Below are positions 26,073-35,371 of a DNA stretch of 40,738 nucleotides, one piece after another (position 1 is the stretch's first letter; the number at the start of each line of letters is the position of its first letter). The position numbers and the translations under genes are program-made. Origin of the DNA: Methanobacteriota archaeon (lineage in GTDB: Archaea; Halobacteriota; Bog-38; Methanoflorentales; Methanoflorentaceae); the NCBI GenBank assembly GCA_003158275.1, contig PMIN01000064.1, forward strand, positions 1-40,738. The letters are read 5' to 3'. A model generated the notes under the pieces. The model was not told the origin of the DNA. It worked only from the letters and a program-made list of their open reading frames with translations, and searched no databases.

Positions 26073-28727
26073 ATGAAGCTCGAGACCCGCATCAACCTGA
26101 AAGACGTAGGCATAAAACAATTACTAGCCACGGTGCTTTCGCTTCAAATCGCATTGTGGACGCTAATGGGACTAAACGTTTTAGGAGTCTCGATCCCGAT
26201 TGTTCAGCCGCTTATAGGCTTTGTGTATCTCACTTTCGTCCCTGGGACCCTTATATTAGCAGCCCTCAGACTGCGCAACCTGGGTATCGTTGAAGCTGTA
26301 TTATATGCGGCGGGGCTGAGCATCACAGTCGTGATGACGATCGGGCTTGTAGATACCATTGTCTTCAATGCAGTCAACGTGATTAAACCGTTCTCTAGTC
26401 TTAGTGTCATTAGCTCGGTAAGCTTGGTGGTACTGGTATTGTGTGCTGTTGCCTACTTCAGAAACAGAACAATGGGCCATGTCCGTTACCCCCCCGGTTT
26501 GGGTAAAGGTCTAAACTCGATATCTCTTTTCAACACCGAAATATCGGTCCCGTTGACTCCAACGTTATTTTTAGTCATACTACCTTTTATCACAGTTTTT
26601 AGCACCTACCTTGTCAATACTTACAACGTACCTGTGGGGCAGTTTGCTCTTTACTTAATACTTGGTGCCGTTGTCCTTTTAATCGCGTTTACTAGGTTCA
26701 TTCCGCCGAAACTATATCCCTTAGCAGTTTTTGTGATAGCCTTATCGCTCCTATTTCAAGAGACACTTATCTCAGCGTTTGTAACTGGATGGGACATTCT
26801 GAGTGAGTGGAGCTTAGCTAACTCCGTATTGACTGCAGGTGCCTGGAATCCCAGTCTGCTCAATCACTATGATGGTATGTTAAGCATAGTTGCAGTTGCG
26901 CCTGTTTACTCCATCATCTCGGGCCTCGACCTCATATGGGTTTTTAAGATAGTGTATCCCGCAATATTTGCCCTGGTCCCGCTTGGCTTATACCAAATAT
27001 TTCGCAGACAGGTGGATGAGAAAATAGCGTTCCTGTCGAGTTTCTTTTTCATGTCGATCGTGAGCTTTTTCGTCGAAATGACTCAATTGGGAAGACAGGA
27101 AATAGCCGAGTTTTTCTTTGTTTTATTAATTTTGCTGCTCGTAAGCAAAGAGATGAACAAAACGATCCAATCAGCGCTTTTTGTAGTATTCAGTCTATCA
27201 CTGGTGGTATCCCATTACGGCTTGACGTACATAGCCCTATTTTTCTTTTTTGTGATGTGGCTCGTATTAGCCGTAGCACCCGTCGATGGATCAAAACCGA
27301 CTATGTCGTTATTACGAATTAAGAGGGGGGCCCGCAAGGACAATCAGATCTTCGTTCCATCCCCTGAATCATCCCCGAGAAGCGCTGTAACGATTCTCTC
27401 CATCTTGGTACTTTTCATTGCGTCATTTGCGTGGTACGCTTTCACTGCGCAAACGGAAATCCTTTCAATTGTCTCCTCACTCGGGAGCCAAATTGCAGGT
27501 TCAATACAAAACATGTTCAACCCTACATATAGCCAAGCCGTAAACATCGCGGCCCAACAGGCGCATGCACCGCAAGGCTCCATCCTTCATCGGGTAGTAT
27601 CCGCAGCCGACGCGTCTTTTTACTACCTCAACCAGTTCTTTATCCTAGTGGGCGTGTGCGTGGTAATTTTTCTGAAAAAGCACCGCTTCAGGTTTCAACG
27701 CCCCTATGTGGTCATCTCGACTACCGCGTTAGGATTCCTGATCGTTGCTATAGCTGTTCCTTATCTCAGCGCCTCTTTAAACTGGTCTCGGGTGTTCCAA
27801 ATTGCGTCGATCTTATTGGCGCCATTCCTCGCCGTAGGTTTCATCAAAATCGGTGAGGGCGGTAGCGCGACAATGAGTAGAGTTAAAAGTAAGCTCGGGT
27901 TTGGCAACTCAGCGCGGGTGAATCTCTCACGTTTGACAAGGTTGCTCGCCTTATACTTAGTGGTCTATTTGTTTTTTTCGACCGGCTTTGTTTTAGCCCT
28001 TGCAGAGGGCAGTCAGACGATCGCGCTAAACAATAAGATTGATGATATGCAGTTCAATCACCAGGAGATCAGCGGCGTCACATGGCTGGCCACTAACGGT
28101 GGCGCCATCCCCCTCTCCGGTAAATACGTCACCATATACCACTACTTCAACAGCGTCAGGTACAACGACACCAACGAAACCACCAACGCCACCGGCCAGA
28201 TTACCCTCACCCAGACCTTGAGCTCCGCCGGTCAAAACGCCTACTATGCCACCTTCGCCGGCGACGCAGCCTACAACCCCGTAACGGCCGGCGGCGTCAA
28301 CGTCAGTGTCGGCAGCAGCCAAGCCACCAGCCAAGCCACCAGCCAAGCCACCACATACGGAGTACTCACCACATCCGAAGGGAGCGTTGTTCAAACCATC
28401 ACCCTCGCCGCGTCCACCACGACCCCTGCAGTCGGCCAGCCCGTCACCTTCACCGCCACTCTCACAGGTGCACAGGTCGCATACGGAGATGAATACAGAT
28501 CAATGTTAATTGGAGCTCTCGACCCACCAGCAAAAGGGTTGATACTACAAAACACATCAGCTGGTGGTAGTTTCATCTTCCTGGGCACTTACAACATTGA
28601 ACACAATCAGGCTGACATACCCTTAAAAATAGGTGTGAATCCCGTGGTGTCTATACAAAATGTCACACCCTTTGTTAGTAACAAAAGTCTGATTTACTCT
28701 AATGGAGGTGCTAATGTATATTCGTGA
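26073..28727 (+). CDS. DUF2206-like archaeal membrane protein with inserted Ig-like module
   Basis: An 884-residue polytopic protein. The N-terminal segment (PLIGFVYLTFVPGTLILAAL, then EAVLYAAGLSI) and the overall pattern of about 14-16 helices up to residue 655 resemble the archaeal DUF2206 family, predicted GT-C-like membrane proteins common in archaeal glycan loci. Conserved blocks include a luminal GWDILSEW loop with acidic residues after helix 8 or so (Asp in GWD may be catalytic in a GT-C fold). After the last helix the expected extracellular end is split: EISGVTWLATN (about 665-675) is separated from VAYGDEYRSML (about 802-812) by an Ig-like insertion (residues 676-799). A lipid-phosphate-sugar transferase or polymerase role is an inference. 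ATG 26073, no clear ribosome-binding site. Confidence 0.75.
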   Translation: MKLETRINLKDVGIKQLLATVLSLQIALWTLMGLNVLGVSIPIVQPLIGFVYLTFVPGTLILAALRLRNLGIVEAVLYAAGLSITVVMTIGLVDTIVFNAVNVIKPFSSLSVISSVSLVVLVLCAVAYFRNRTMGHVRYPPGLGKGLNSISLFNTEISVPLTPTLFLVILPFITVFSTYLVNTYNVPVGQFALYLILGAVVLLIAFTRFIPPKLYPLAVFVIALSLLFQETLISAFVTGWDILSEWSLANSVLTAGAWNPSLLNHYDGMLSIVAVAPVYSIISGLDLIWVFKIVYPAIFALVPLGLYQIFRRQVDEKIAFLSSFFFMSIVSFFVEMTQLGRQEIAEFFFVLLILLLVSKEMNKTIQSALFVVFSLSLVVSHYGLTYIALFFFFVMWLVLAVAPVDGSKPTMSLLRIKRGARKDNQIFVPSPESSPRSAVTILSILVLFIASFAWYAFTAQTEILSIVSSLGSQIAGSIQNMFNPTYSQAVNIAAQQAHAPQGSILHRVVSAADASFYYLNQFFILVGVCVVIFLKKHRFRFQRPYVVISTTALGFLIVAIAVPYLSASLNWSRVFQIASILLAPFLAVGFIKIGEGGSATMSRVKSKLGFGNSARVNLSRLTRLLALYLVVYLFFSTGFVLALAEGSQTIALNNKIDDMQFNHQEISGVTWLATNGGAIPLSGKYVTIYHYFNSVRYNDTNETTNATGQITLTQTLSSAGQNAYYATFAGDAAYNPVTAGGVNVSVGSSQATSQATSQATTYGVLTTSEGSVVQTITLAASTTTPAVGQPVTFTATLTGAQVAYGDEYRSMLIGALDPPAKGLILQNTSAGGSFIFLGTYNIEHNQADIPLKIGVNPVVSIQNVTPFVSNKSLIYSNGGANVYS
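28098..28469 (+). other. In-frame circularly permuted Ig-like (Big-type) module
   Basis: About 124 codons, more GC-rich and cytosine-ended than the flanks. It begins in the middle of an Ig-like repeat (IPLSGKYVTIYHYFN, then NATGQITLTQT and YYATFAGDAAYNP), passes through a SQAT linker, and ends with what is normally the beginning of the next repeat (TTPAVGQPVTFTATLTG). One full repeat period is thus present but permuted. A 22-bp stretch, CTACTATGCCACCTTCGCCG region, is shared with the remnant near 37.7 kb. Confidence 0.75.
28317..28352 (+). repeat. Three perfect 12-bp repeats (SQAT linker)
   Basis: AGCCAAGCCACC occurs three times in tandem and encodes the Ser-Gln-Ala-Thr linker of the inserted Ig-like module. 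It could expand or contract without changing frame. Confidence 0.9.
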
Positions 28728-29193
28728 GAGAAGACTTTCTTTCCCGTATAACAATGACAGTCTCGGTGTTTGACAGAATAAGTAATAACTCGCTCTTCAG
28801 ATTCCTGCTTTATTGATCTAACGTGAATTCCTTCTCTATCGAGACGATGTGAAGATGAGGCATGGTTAACGCTTTGCTACGGGCGTGTCTGCCCGGGACT
28901 AAAAGATACAGCAGAACCCTGAGTATCTCGAGCTGTTTGTTTAGGAAGACAGCTCCTAGAGATTTGTCGGCCGTCATGGTAATCCCTCTCAGCTCCACGC
29001 AATCTCGCAACAATAACGTCACCTTGTTGCAAACAAGCTCAATTTACGCGTTTCGTGTGTTATTGCAAAGCTATGGACAGCGGCGATTGCTTTGTGCTCG
29101 CAATTGAAGCATTCTAGCTACTTACTTTTCCGGGTGGAATCTCATCCATTTCAGCTCCGTGTCAATGCTCTCATTTGACGCGAAGTCTATGCA
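28728..29193. other. Gap without a supported gene
   Basis: Non-coding by my reading. It lies between two convergent genes, and a TTTCTTTCCC tract at 28736-28745 could help terminate the upstream gene. Nothing else recognised. Confidence 0.45.
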
Positions 29194-30375
29194 TTACTTA
29201 CTCACCGCGAGTTCTAAGATTCTGCGCCAGCGCTCTACTGCCCTAATGTACGTGAATTTTTGCTCGATTACGTTGTGGGCATTTGCAACAATTCTCTCTA
29301 TATCGGGGTGAGATATCGCCCTTGTTATGTTCTCAGCGATCACTGCGGGGGTGTGATCCTCCATGATGAAGCCCGTTTCTTCATCCCTGATCACATCTAC
29401 AATGCCTCCTTTTGCTGTAGCCAAAACCGGGGCTCCACACGCCATGGCTTCTAAAACAGATGTAGGAAAGGCATCGAAATACGTAGGAAGAACAAACAGC
29501 CTTAATCGATTGAAATAATCCGGGAGGCCTTTTTCTATCCAGCCTATGACTTCAATATCGACACCAAGTTCTTCAAAGAGGGCCCTACTCTTTTCGTCGA
29601 CATAATGCGACAATTTTCCCGATCCACCGATGAGGAACTTCACGTTGTTGTAAGACTTGGAAACTAGCGGGATTGCGTCGAGAAATTCGACGATTCCTTT
29701 TTCTTTTGCCAGCCGACCAATAAAACCAACGACTAGTTCGCGTTCGTCAATACTCTTGTCTATTTTAAAATATGAGGTATCAACAAACCGAGCTCCTTCG
29801 GGAAGGAGTTTGCTCTGGTACTTTGCTAGCTTTAGCTCTTCGATCAGCGTAGAAGTCTCGGGCGAGAGTCCATCAAACAGCTTGAGAAGAAGCGGGTCTT
29901 GTAGGCTAAATATTCTTGTGAGCAGAAGTTTTTTGCTGCTTATGCTTCTGGTGATGACGTCTATCGTTCTCTTTCCCAGAAGCTTCGAAGTAATTACAGG
30001 TATCAGATAAAACGGATTTGCCATATAAAAAACAACGATATCCACTTCACCGCGAATTCTCATAAGTTCTAGGCTGCTTTTCGCCTGCGCGAGAATACAT
30101 TTAACGATCCACAAAAGCCCAGAATAGAGTGTCGGTTTTTTTTCGGCTACATAATGTAATCCTACACCTATATCGCGAAGTTCGACTTTTTCAGACACTA
30201 CATTGATCCTGTCCGTATTTCCGTCTATCACCACAATTTCTTTGCAAAGAGGGTCAAGAATTTTGAGCAATTCTGACAAGAATTTGTAGGGTGCTTCAGA
30301 TTGCCAGGGGAAGGAAACAATGGCAACTCGGCATTTTTGGTCATTTTCCAAAGATGCTTCTGCCATCAAAGTCAT
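29194..30375 (-). CDS. Family 4 glycosyltransferase
   Basis: A 393-residue GT-B enzyme, last gene of a three-gene minus-strand operon. The N-terminal domain starts CRVAIVSFPWQSEAP. The second domain begins VVGFIGRLAKEKGIVEFLDA, a textbook GT4 motif with the phosphate-binding Arg and Lys, and ends with FPTSVLEAMACGAPVLATAKGG (the E-x7-E site) and DEETGFIMEDHTP. It should transfer a sugar from an NDP donor to the growing glycan. ATG 30375 (or the ATG at 30366) overlaps the 3' end of the phosphodiesterase gene by about 25-35 nt, indicating translational coupling. Confidence 0.92.
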   Translation of the reverse strand: MTLMAEASLENDQKCRVAIVSFPWQSEAPYKFLSELLKILDPLCKEIVVIDGNTDRINVVSEKVELRDIGVGLHYVAEKKPTLYSGLLWIVKCILAQAKSSLELMRIRGEVDIVVFYMANPFYLIPVITSKLLGKRTIDVITRSISSKKLLLTRIFSLQDPLLLKLFDGLSPETSTLIEELKLAKYQSKLLPEGARFVDTSYFKIDKSIDERELVVGFIGRLAKEKGIVEFLDAIPLVSKSYNNVKFLIGGSGKLSHYVDEKSRALFEELGVDIEVIGWIEKGLPDYFNRLRLFVLPTYFDAFPTSVLEAMACGAPVLATAKGGIVDVIRDEETGFIMEDHTPAVIAENITRAISHPDIERIVANAHNVIEQKFTYIRAVERWRRILELAVSK

Positions 30376-31837
30376 AGCGTCTCCAATCGATACCTAAGAG
30401 ATCGAGGATAGTTGGTGCAACGTCCATCAAAGTTGCTTCCTTTTTGCTGATGTTTCTTTCTTGAACGTTAGAGATCAAGAAGACTGCATGATGTTGCTTA
30501 TGGTACCCAGGCGAAATATTATGCATAATACTCTTACCAAACCGAGACGCGGGAGTCATCATACCAGCGCAATACGTATCCTCTAACTCAAAAAGGATGT
30601 CCGGATAACGCTCGACGTAAGCACCCTCGTACAACTCCTCACGCTTGATGGCCCACTTCGCAACCCGCTCGCCTGTTTCAGGATCTGTGATCTTCAGAAT
30701 CGCTTTAATGATCGAGTCGCGCACTTGTTCGTAATCGCCTTCGTTAACATTTTCCGTGTTGACACGTATACCCCCGTAAGGGTAGTTTTTGATTCCGGAT
30801 TGATCGGTCAGGTAGGCAATGCTGTTTTTCCAGTCAACAGGATTTGAGCTGACTATCCAGTCCTTGCCTTTCGGAAACACACGGAGAGCCTTTTCAGCGA
30901 AGTTCCCAAGTTCATATTTGTCGACGGCTTTCATTATAGAGAGTTTGAGTTGCGCTGAAGGAGACACGGTACGGGTCACATTCTTTTTGCCATTTTGAAT
31001 GGTTATCATGCCCATTTCGCGGAGAAATTCATTAAGGTTCACCAAGTTGACCGGCCGCGAACCTATTCCGTGATCGCTCACTACAATGGTCGACGTGTCG
31101 GTATCTGTTGCAGCCAAGAATCTCGCAATGATTTCATCGTAGAGCTGATAAAATTCTGGAATTACATTCTTATAGCGATTATTGGTTCGGTAGGCCGGAT
31201 CATTCTCATCGTAAGAATTCCAGTATGAGTACTGAATTATATCAAGTTCACCAAAGGATACAAAGAACAGATCCCATTCGAGTTCGTTAAGGAGCCGCAT
31301 CGCGAGTTTCGTCTCACGCTCGAGTTGTTGCTTGGCTAGGTAAATGTAGGAATCCTTATCCCGTTTTCCTGGGAAGTGAGCTATATCCCATCGGAATTCA
31401 GAAATATTGTAATCGTCGCTTACGCTAGGTGGACATACGCGCACTTTTTTTGTTATCCCCGATCTGCCTACCATGACCCCATTGACCGGCCAGGGTGGAT
31501 ATCCGACCAGGTGGGGGAGGACGCAAACTCGTTTTCCTATCCCACTTGCGAGGTCCCAAAACGTCTTCCCACGAATCGTTGTGTTATCAACATCCTTATT
31601 AACCATCTCGCTCGTTCTGCTCAAAATATCGACAAAGAGCAGGATTCCGTGTCTTGCTGGATTTAACCCAGTATATATCGAGCCCCACGAAGTCGGCGAA
31701 TCTGGCGGGAAAACGCCATCAAACTGGATATCTCGCGATTCTTCTCTCAGTTTGGAAAAAGTTGGTAAATCATTTTCAAGCTGCGACAAGGTAAGTGAAT
31801 CCAATGCATCTATTCCAATCACAAGTACTTTTGACAT
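30341..31837 (-). CDS. AlkP-superfamily phosphodiesterase/phosphatase
   Basis: A 498-residue protein of the type I phosphodiesterase/nucleotide pyrophosphatase branch of the alkaline phosphatase superfamily. Metal ligands and nucleophile can be placed: Asp10 in VIGIDALD, Thr49 in SPTSWGS (nucleophile), Asp199, Asp255-His256 in SDHG, and His449 or His450 in HKQHH. Where most relatives have D-x3-H, this reads DIIQY, so one zinc-binding His may be Tyr203. No signal peptide is seen, so it is cytoplasmic or acts at the inner face. Archaeal glycan loci often carry such enzymes, probably acting on phosphorylated sugar or polyprenyl intermediates. AGGTAGG lies 7 nt upstream of ATG 31837, a good ribosome-binding site. 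It sits between the kinase gene (10 bp gap) and GT4 (overlap). Confidence 0.88.
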   Translation of the reverse strand: MSKVLVIGIDALDSLTLSQLENDLPTFSKLREESRDIQFDGVFPPDSPTSWGSIYTGLNPARHGILLFVDILSRTSEMVNKDVDNTTIRGKTFWDLASGIGKRVCVLPHLVGYPPWPVNGVMVGRSGITKKVRVCPPSVSDDYNISEFRWDIAHFPGKRDKDSYIYLAKQQLERETKLAMRLLNELEWDLFFVSFGELDIIQYSYWNSYDENDPAYRTNNRYKNVIPEFYQLYDEIIARFLAATDTDTSTIVVSDHGIGSRPVNLVNLNEFLREMGMITIQNGKKNVTRTVSPSAQLKLSIMKAVDKYELGNFAEKALRVFPKGKDWIVSSNPVDWKNSIAYLTDQSGIKNYPYGGIRVNTENVNEGDYEQVRDSIIKAILKITDPETGERVAKWAIKREELYEGAYVERYPDILFELEDTYCAGMMTPASRFGKSIMHNISPGYHKQHHAVFLISNVQERNISKKEATLMDVAPTILDLLGIDWRRYDFDGRSIFGK

Positions 31838-31847
31838 TAGCGCCTAC

Positions 31848-32540
31848 CTACTGGACGAAGCTAATAACCTGCTCCAAAATCTCTTTTTTCACAATTTCTA
31901 CATCGCGCGTATTATCAATGATCGTGCATTTTCCCGGGAATACATGATCCACTAATCCAAAAAGCTCCTGATAGTTTTCCCACAGTGCCTTCGCATTTTC
32001 CGCTGACGTTATTTCTTCTTTTTTTCGCAAGAAGGCGATATCCGGCGGAACTTCAATTAGGAGGATCTTGTCCGGAATAGGCAGCAGTTTAGCATATCTT
32101 CTGAGCAGAGATACTTTTTTGGTCTCAGGGTAACCAAATTCCTGACATAAAGAGAAGACCACGTCGTAAATGTACCGATCAAAGATCATGATTCTTTCTT
32201 TCGCCGTCTTTTTAGGGATCCATACCCTTCTTATGCCGAATATCACGTAATTGATGAGAACCAGCCGCGGCCACACTTCGCTGAAAATCTTCGTCATTAG
32301 TGGACCTTGCTCTCTTTGTGCACCTATTCCTGCGTGCTCCGGGCTAACGTCAAACCTCAAGAGGTTGCTTCCGCCTATCACTCTGAATAGCTTCCTCTGC
32401 AAAGAGTACTCACCTTCCAACCACCAAACGCGCCTTACGTGATGCCCCCTCCTCTTGAGCTCACCGCACAAATATGAGGAAAGAGTGCTCTTGCCGGAGC
32501 CGTCCATTCCCATGAAATAGATTATAATGGTATCTTTCAT
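31848..32540 (-). CDS. Thymidylate-kinase-like P-loop kinase
   Basis: A 230-residue P-loop NTPase. The Walker A loop GMDGSGKST (11-19) follows the first beta-strand, IFDRYIYDVV holds the DR[YH] motif of dTMP-kinase-like enzymes, and LLIEVPPDIAFLRKK is the LID-proximal strand (a typical DxxxxxxR). Relatives inside glycan operons are often annotated as thymidylate kinases, but the acceptor may be a sugar or polyprenol and cannot be read here. ATG 32540 (MKDTIIIYFMG) is favoured over the GTG-type start at 32591 because it leaves a TATA-like box at 32569-32584, at archaeal spacing. First gene of the operon with the phosphodiesterase and GT4. Confidence 0.85.
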   Translation of the reverse strand: MKDTIIIYFMGMDGSGKSTLSSYLCGELKRRGHHVRRVWWLEGEYSLQRKLFRVIGGSNLLRFDVSPEHAGIGAQREQGPLMTKIFSEVWPRLVLINYVIFGIRRVWIPKKTAKERIMIFDRYIYDVVFSLCQEFGYPETKKVSLLRRYAKLLPIPDKILLIEVPPDIAFLRKKEEITSAENAKALWENYQELFGLVDHVFPGKCTIIDNTRDVEIVKKEILEQVISFVQ

Positions 32541-32568
32541 TGACGCCTCTGCACCGATTGAGGTTATT

Positions 32569-32584
32569 CTTAAATATATTTTTA
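32569..32584 (-). promoter_or_regulatory. TATA box of the kinase-phosphodiesterase-GT4 operon
   Basis: Minus-strand TAAAAATATATTTAAG, centred about 36 nt upstream of ATG 32540, predicts a start site near 32551 and a leader of about 11 nt. It is the best archaeal TATA box in the window. Confidence 0.6.
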
Positions 32585-32591
32585 GGCCCAC

Positions 32592-33315
32592 TCAGCATTG
32601 TCGAAGGTCTCTGCTTAGTTCTGTTTCAGTTGTCTTAGGCGCGTTACGCTACGCTGCAACACTGTGCCCGAGTTGTTTCAACACTGTAGGGGCGTCAGGA
32701 TCGTATCCGATTTCGGGCTTTGTTCTTTGTTCTCCTTAAACTCAGTTTGACCGCTTACCAGGCCCGGTAATGAATCCAGACTTTCGAGAGACTCCTGTCG
32801 CCCCTATCGCTAAAGCTCATTAGCACGCACCGTCTCATACTTCGCTTATTCAGTTGCCGCAAAGAGTGGTATGAGGCGAACATAAAACTGGCGATAGCGT
32901 CAATTTTCAGCTCAAATGCGCCCAAGATAGCCACTGCAAAGTTTTTGCTCAGCACAAGGTAGCCTCATGCATAAAAAAGCTGAATCATTACCTATGCCGA
33001 AACGGGAAGCAAACGGCGTTCCTGCGCGCGATACGTAGTTCCCAAAACGTTGAAAAGTCATCGCTACGCAAATTGCTAGCTATATCTGGTTTCTTGGCAA
33101 ATTAGCCGTTTCGGTTTTTGCGCTAGAAGTCAAGAGCAACGCGCCCTACAAGCGGACTTGTGAGATGTAAGCTTTGGAGTTTCTCAGTTGTCGCACCACA
33201 TCATGTGGTAAAGCTACAGCAACCGTCGGTTTGTTGCAGTTCCGGTTGCTCTTGATCTTTTCGCCGCTTATACTTCGGCTGACTGCAGTTATCGTTTTCG
33301 TCTGGCTGAGGCGGT
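32592..33315. other. Gap without a supported gene
   Basis: About 720 bp. A 66-codon minus-strand frame at 32755-32955 (RSMRRCVLMSFSDRGDRSLS region) looks faintly protein-like, perhaps a decayed gene end. The rest shows nothing I can name. Confidence 0.4.
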
Positions 33316-34290
33316 CTATCTTAGCAGCCGTCTGTACATCTCCACGAGGCCCTCAGCCAGGTCGTCCCACGAATATCGCGCGACGAGACTGCGAGTGTCA
33401 ACCCGAGGTCCCTTGTCTCTTATTGCGCCGAGAATGCTCGGCATCTGCTCAACGTCATCAACAAAGACAAGACCTGAACCCTCTTTGAATACGTCTGGAA
33501 GAGCCCCAAAGCGTGTAGTGACAACTGGCAGATTGCACGCCATGGCTTCCAACACGGAAAGAGGGGTCTCAATGCACGCTTTTGGATCAATCGTTGGAAA
33601 TACATAGCAATCCGCTAAGTTGTAGACGGCCTCAACGTTCGAGAAATGTTTCTTCCATACCAAGCATCCGGCTCCCTCGAGTTCACGGGCGAGCAGCTCG
33701 CTTTCAACCTCGTTCTCCCTCGCCACAATTATCACTTGAGTCCCCTCCGCTTGCTGAATTTGCTTGAAGACGTTAAGGTTCCGAGCTCTTCGCATCGATG
33801 CTAGATGCAGAACGACAAAGCTGTCAGATGACAGTTGAAACTCCTCTCTAAGGCGTCTGATGTGTGATTCCTCCATCGGTCTGAACTTGCTTAGGTCAAC
33901 GCCGTTTGGGAAAAAACAAGTCTCGAAACCAGCCGATCTGAACAACAGGTCGCTTTTTTTCGACTGAAATAGAACAATGTCTGGTCTGAGTGGTTTCAAG
34001 AGCCGCTTTGCCCATAGCGAGGGATGGAGGGCTGAGATTACCGTTTTTGCTTCAGGATTCAGTTTGGAAATAAGTTTTGTCGTTAGGATGCCGCGAGTGG
34101 TCGGCGTCAAGACAAAATGGATTATATCTGGTCGGAACGTCCGTATGGATCGCCATGCGCTTAGTGAAGAAATTGTGCACTTCGCCACCTCGATTCCTTT
34201 GCTCTCGAGGCCGTTTCCTAAGCTTCTAGCAACGTTCCTTTTGCCTTCGTCTACAACATCTGAGAAGTGTCCTACCAAACAGACTTTCAT
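33316..34290 (-). CDS. Family 4 glycosyltransferase
   Basis: A 324-residue, rather short GT-B enzyme. MKVCLVGHFSDVVDEGKRNV holds the first strand and a Gly-poor loop, IIHFVLTPTTRG follows, and VVLHLASMRRARNLNVFKQI opens the second domain. TPLSVLEAMACNLPVVTTRFG is the E-x7-E site and WDDLAEGLVEMYRRLL the C-terminal crossover helix. The usual KG after the second-domain strand is replaced by RN. It is probably co-transcribed with the GT2 gene 90 bp upstream. The start is ATG 34290. Donor and acceptor are unknown. Confidence 0.9.
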   Translation of the reverse strand: MKVCLVGHFSDVVDEGKRNVARSLGNGLESKGIEVAKCTISSLSAWRSIRTFRPDIIHFVLTPTTRGILTTKLISKLNPEAKTVISALHPSLWAKRLLKPLRPDIVLFQSKKSDLLFRSAGFETCFFPNGVDLSKFRPMEESHIRRLREEFQLSSDSFVVLHLASMRRARNLNVFKQIQQAEGTQVIIVARENEVESELLARELEGAGCLVWKKHFSNVEAVYNLADCYVFPTIDPKACIETPLSVLEAMACNLPVVTTRFGALPDVFKEGSGLVFVDDVEQMPSILGAIRDKGPRVDTRSLVARYSWDDLAEGLVEMYRRLLR

Positions 34291-34380
34291 CGCTTCTCTC
34301 TAATGTTCATATTGTTTTGTAGTGCCGGGTATTTGTGTTTGGATGGCGGATAGAGGGTAGCTCTGTTCCCTTCTATTTAT

Positions 34381-35307
34381 TCACGTTCTGACAGCTAGAC
34401 GTTTTTTGTGTAGTAGTCCACTGATAGCGCCTGTAACCTTAGCAACTAGAACGACCGCTAAGACCAAAAAGCTGGAACACAAAACAAGGGGTTTACGTAT
34501 TCGAACAAGATTGGCCAAGTTAGCGCTTACGAATCTAAGGGCATTGGCACCGTGGGCCTCGAGCACAAAAGTTGGGCCTATGCCGCCGCCAAATGCTGCC
34601 CTCGAATAAGCAAAGTACTGCTTGAAAAGCTCCGCGAAATTCCGCCGCGGGCGCATGTAGCACGTCGCATCAGGAGCTGATGCAAATCTATAACCGGCTC
34701 TATGGGCTCTTAGAAAAAGGTCTGCGTCTTCTCCTATGCCACGCGGCAACCATTCGGCAAAGCCGCCAAGCTCTTCCCAGACTTTTTTCTTAAACGCCAC
34801 TGACCTGCACGAAGGCAAGAATCGACTCCAATCGATTAGATCAAGGTTAGGATAAAGCATCGCCCCAACGCTTTCTTCAAATAACGTTTTAGGCTGAGGT
34901 TCGAAATTGCCAGACACGATATCAACATCAACGTCGGTTTCAAACGGCCGAACGAGGTTTGCCAGCCAGTTCTGAGGGTATTCCACCCCGCCATCAGCGC
35001 AGGCAATGTAATCATAATGTGCATTCGCAGTTGCGACGTTCCTTCCCTTAGCGATGTTGACGTCACGCATCGCAATGATCTTCATATCAGGATGCTTTGC
35101 TGCATGTGTCTGTAAAAGTTCTATAGTGCCGTCGGTTGAGCCGCCATCCACAACAACAATCTCTTCCGGCAGTCTTGATTGCGCGAACAACGACTCGAGT
35201 AGCGTAACGATTGATTCTCGTTCATTTTTGACGGTAATGCAGAGCGACAGCTTCACTGAATTGCCTCGATACACAATTTGCTCTAACTGCGGTGAACGTT
35301 GACTCAT
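34381..35307 (-). CDS. Family 2 glycosyltransferase with C-terminal membrane helix
   Basis: A 308-residue GT2. LSLCITVKNERESI is the first strand, IVVVDGGSTDGTIELL the nucleotide-binding Asp motif, and IACADGGVEYPQNWL the DxD-equivalent (ADGG), followed by GGFAEWLPRGIGEDADLFLR with the catalytic-base-like ED. The C-terminal LVLCSSFLVLAVVLVAKV is a single membrane helix. Proteins of this type act as membrane-anchored sugar transferases. The ATG at 35307 is preferred to TTG 35319. It is transcribed before the GT4 at 33316, 90 bp apart. Confidence 0.9.
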   Translation of the reverse strand: MSQRSPQLEQIVYRGNSVKLSLCITVKNERESIVTLLESLFAQSRLPEEIVVVDGGSTDGTIELLQTHAAKHPDMKIIAMRDVNIAKGRNVATANAHYDYIACADGGVEYPQNWLANLVRPFETDVDVDIVSGNFEPQPKTLFEESVGAMLYPNLDLIDWSRFLPSCRSVAFKKKVWEELGGFAEWLPRGIGEDADLFLRAHRAGYRFASAPDATCYMRPRRNFAELFKQYFAYSRAAFGGGIGPTFVLEAHGANALRFVSANLANLVRIRKPLVLCSSFLVLAVVLVAKVTGAISGLLHKKRLAVRT

Positions 35308-35371
35308 AGTTCTTTTCAAAATTGTGCTAATAACTCTTATGGTTCACCGCGCGCATACCGAGGCCCTTATC

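Noticed and set aside
28317-28352. Short tandem repeats as a possible CRISPR or VNTR array
   Set aside because: The units are 12 bp, contiguous and in frame, encoding a peptide linker; no spacers and no cas genes nearby.
33174-33488. 104-codon plus-strand frame before the GT4 at 33316
   Set aside because: Its second half is antisense to the GT4 C-terminus and the first half is Cys/Leu-rich without a motif.
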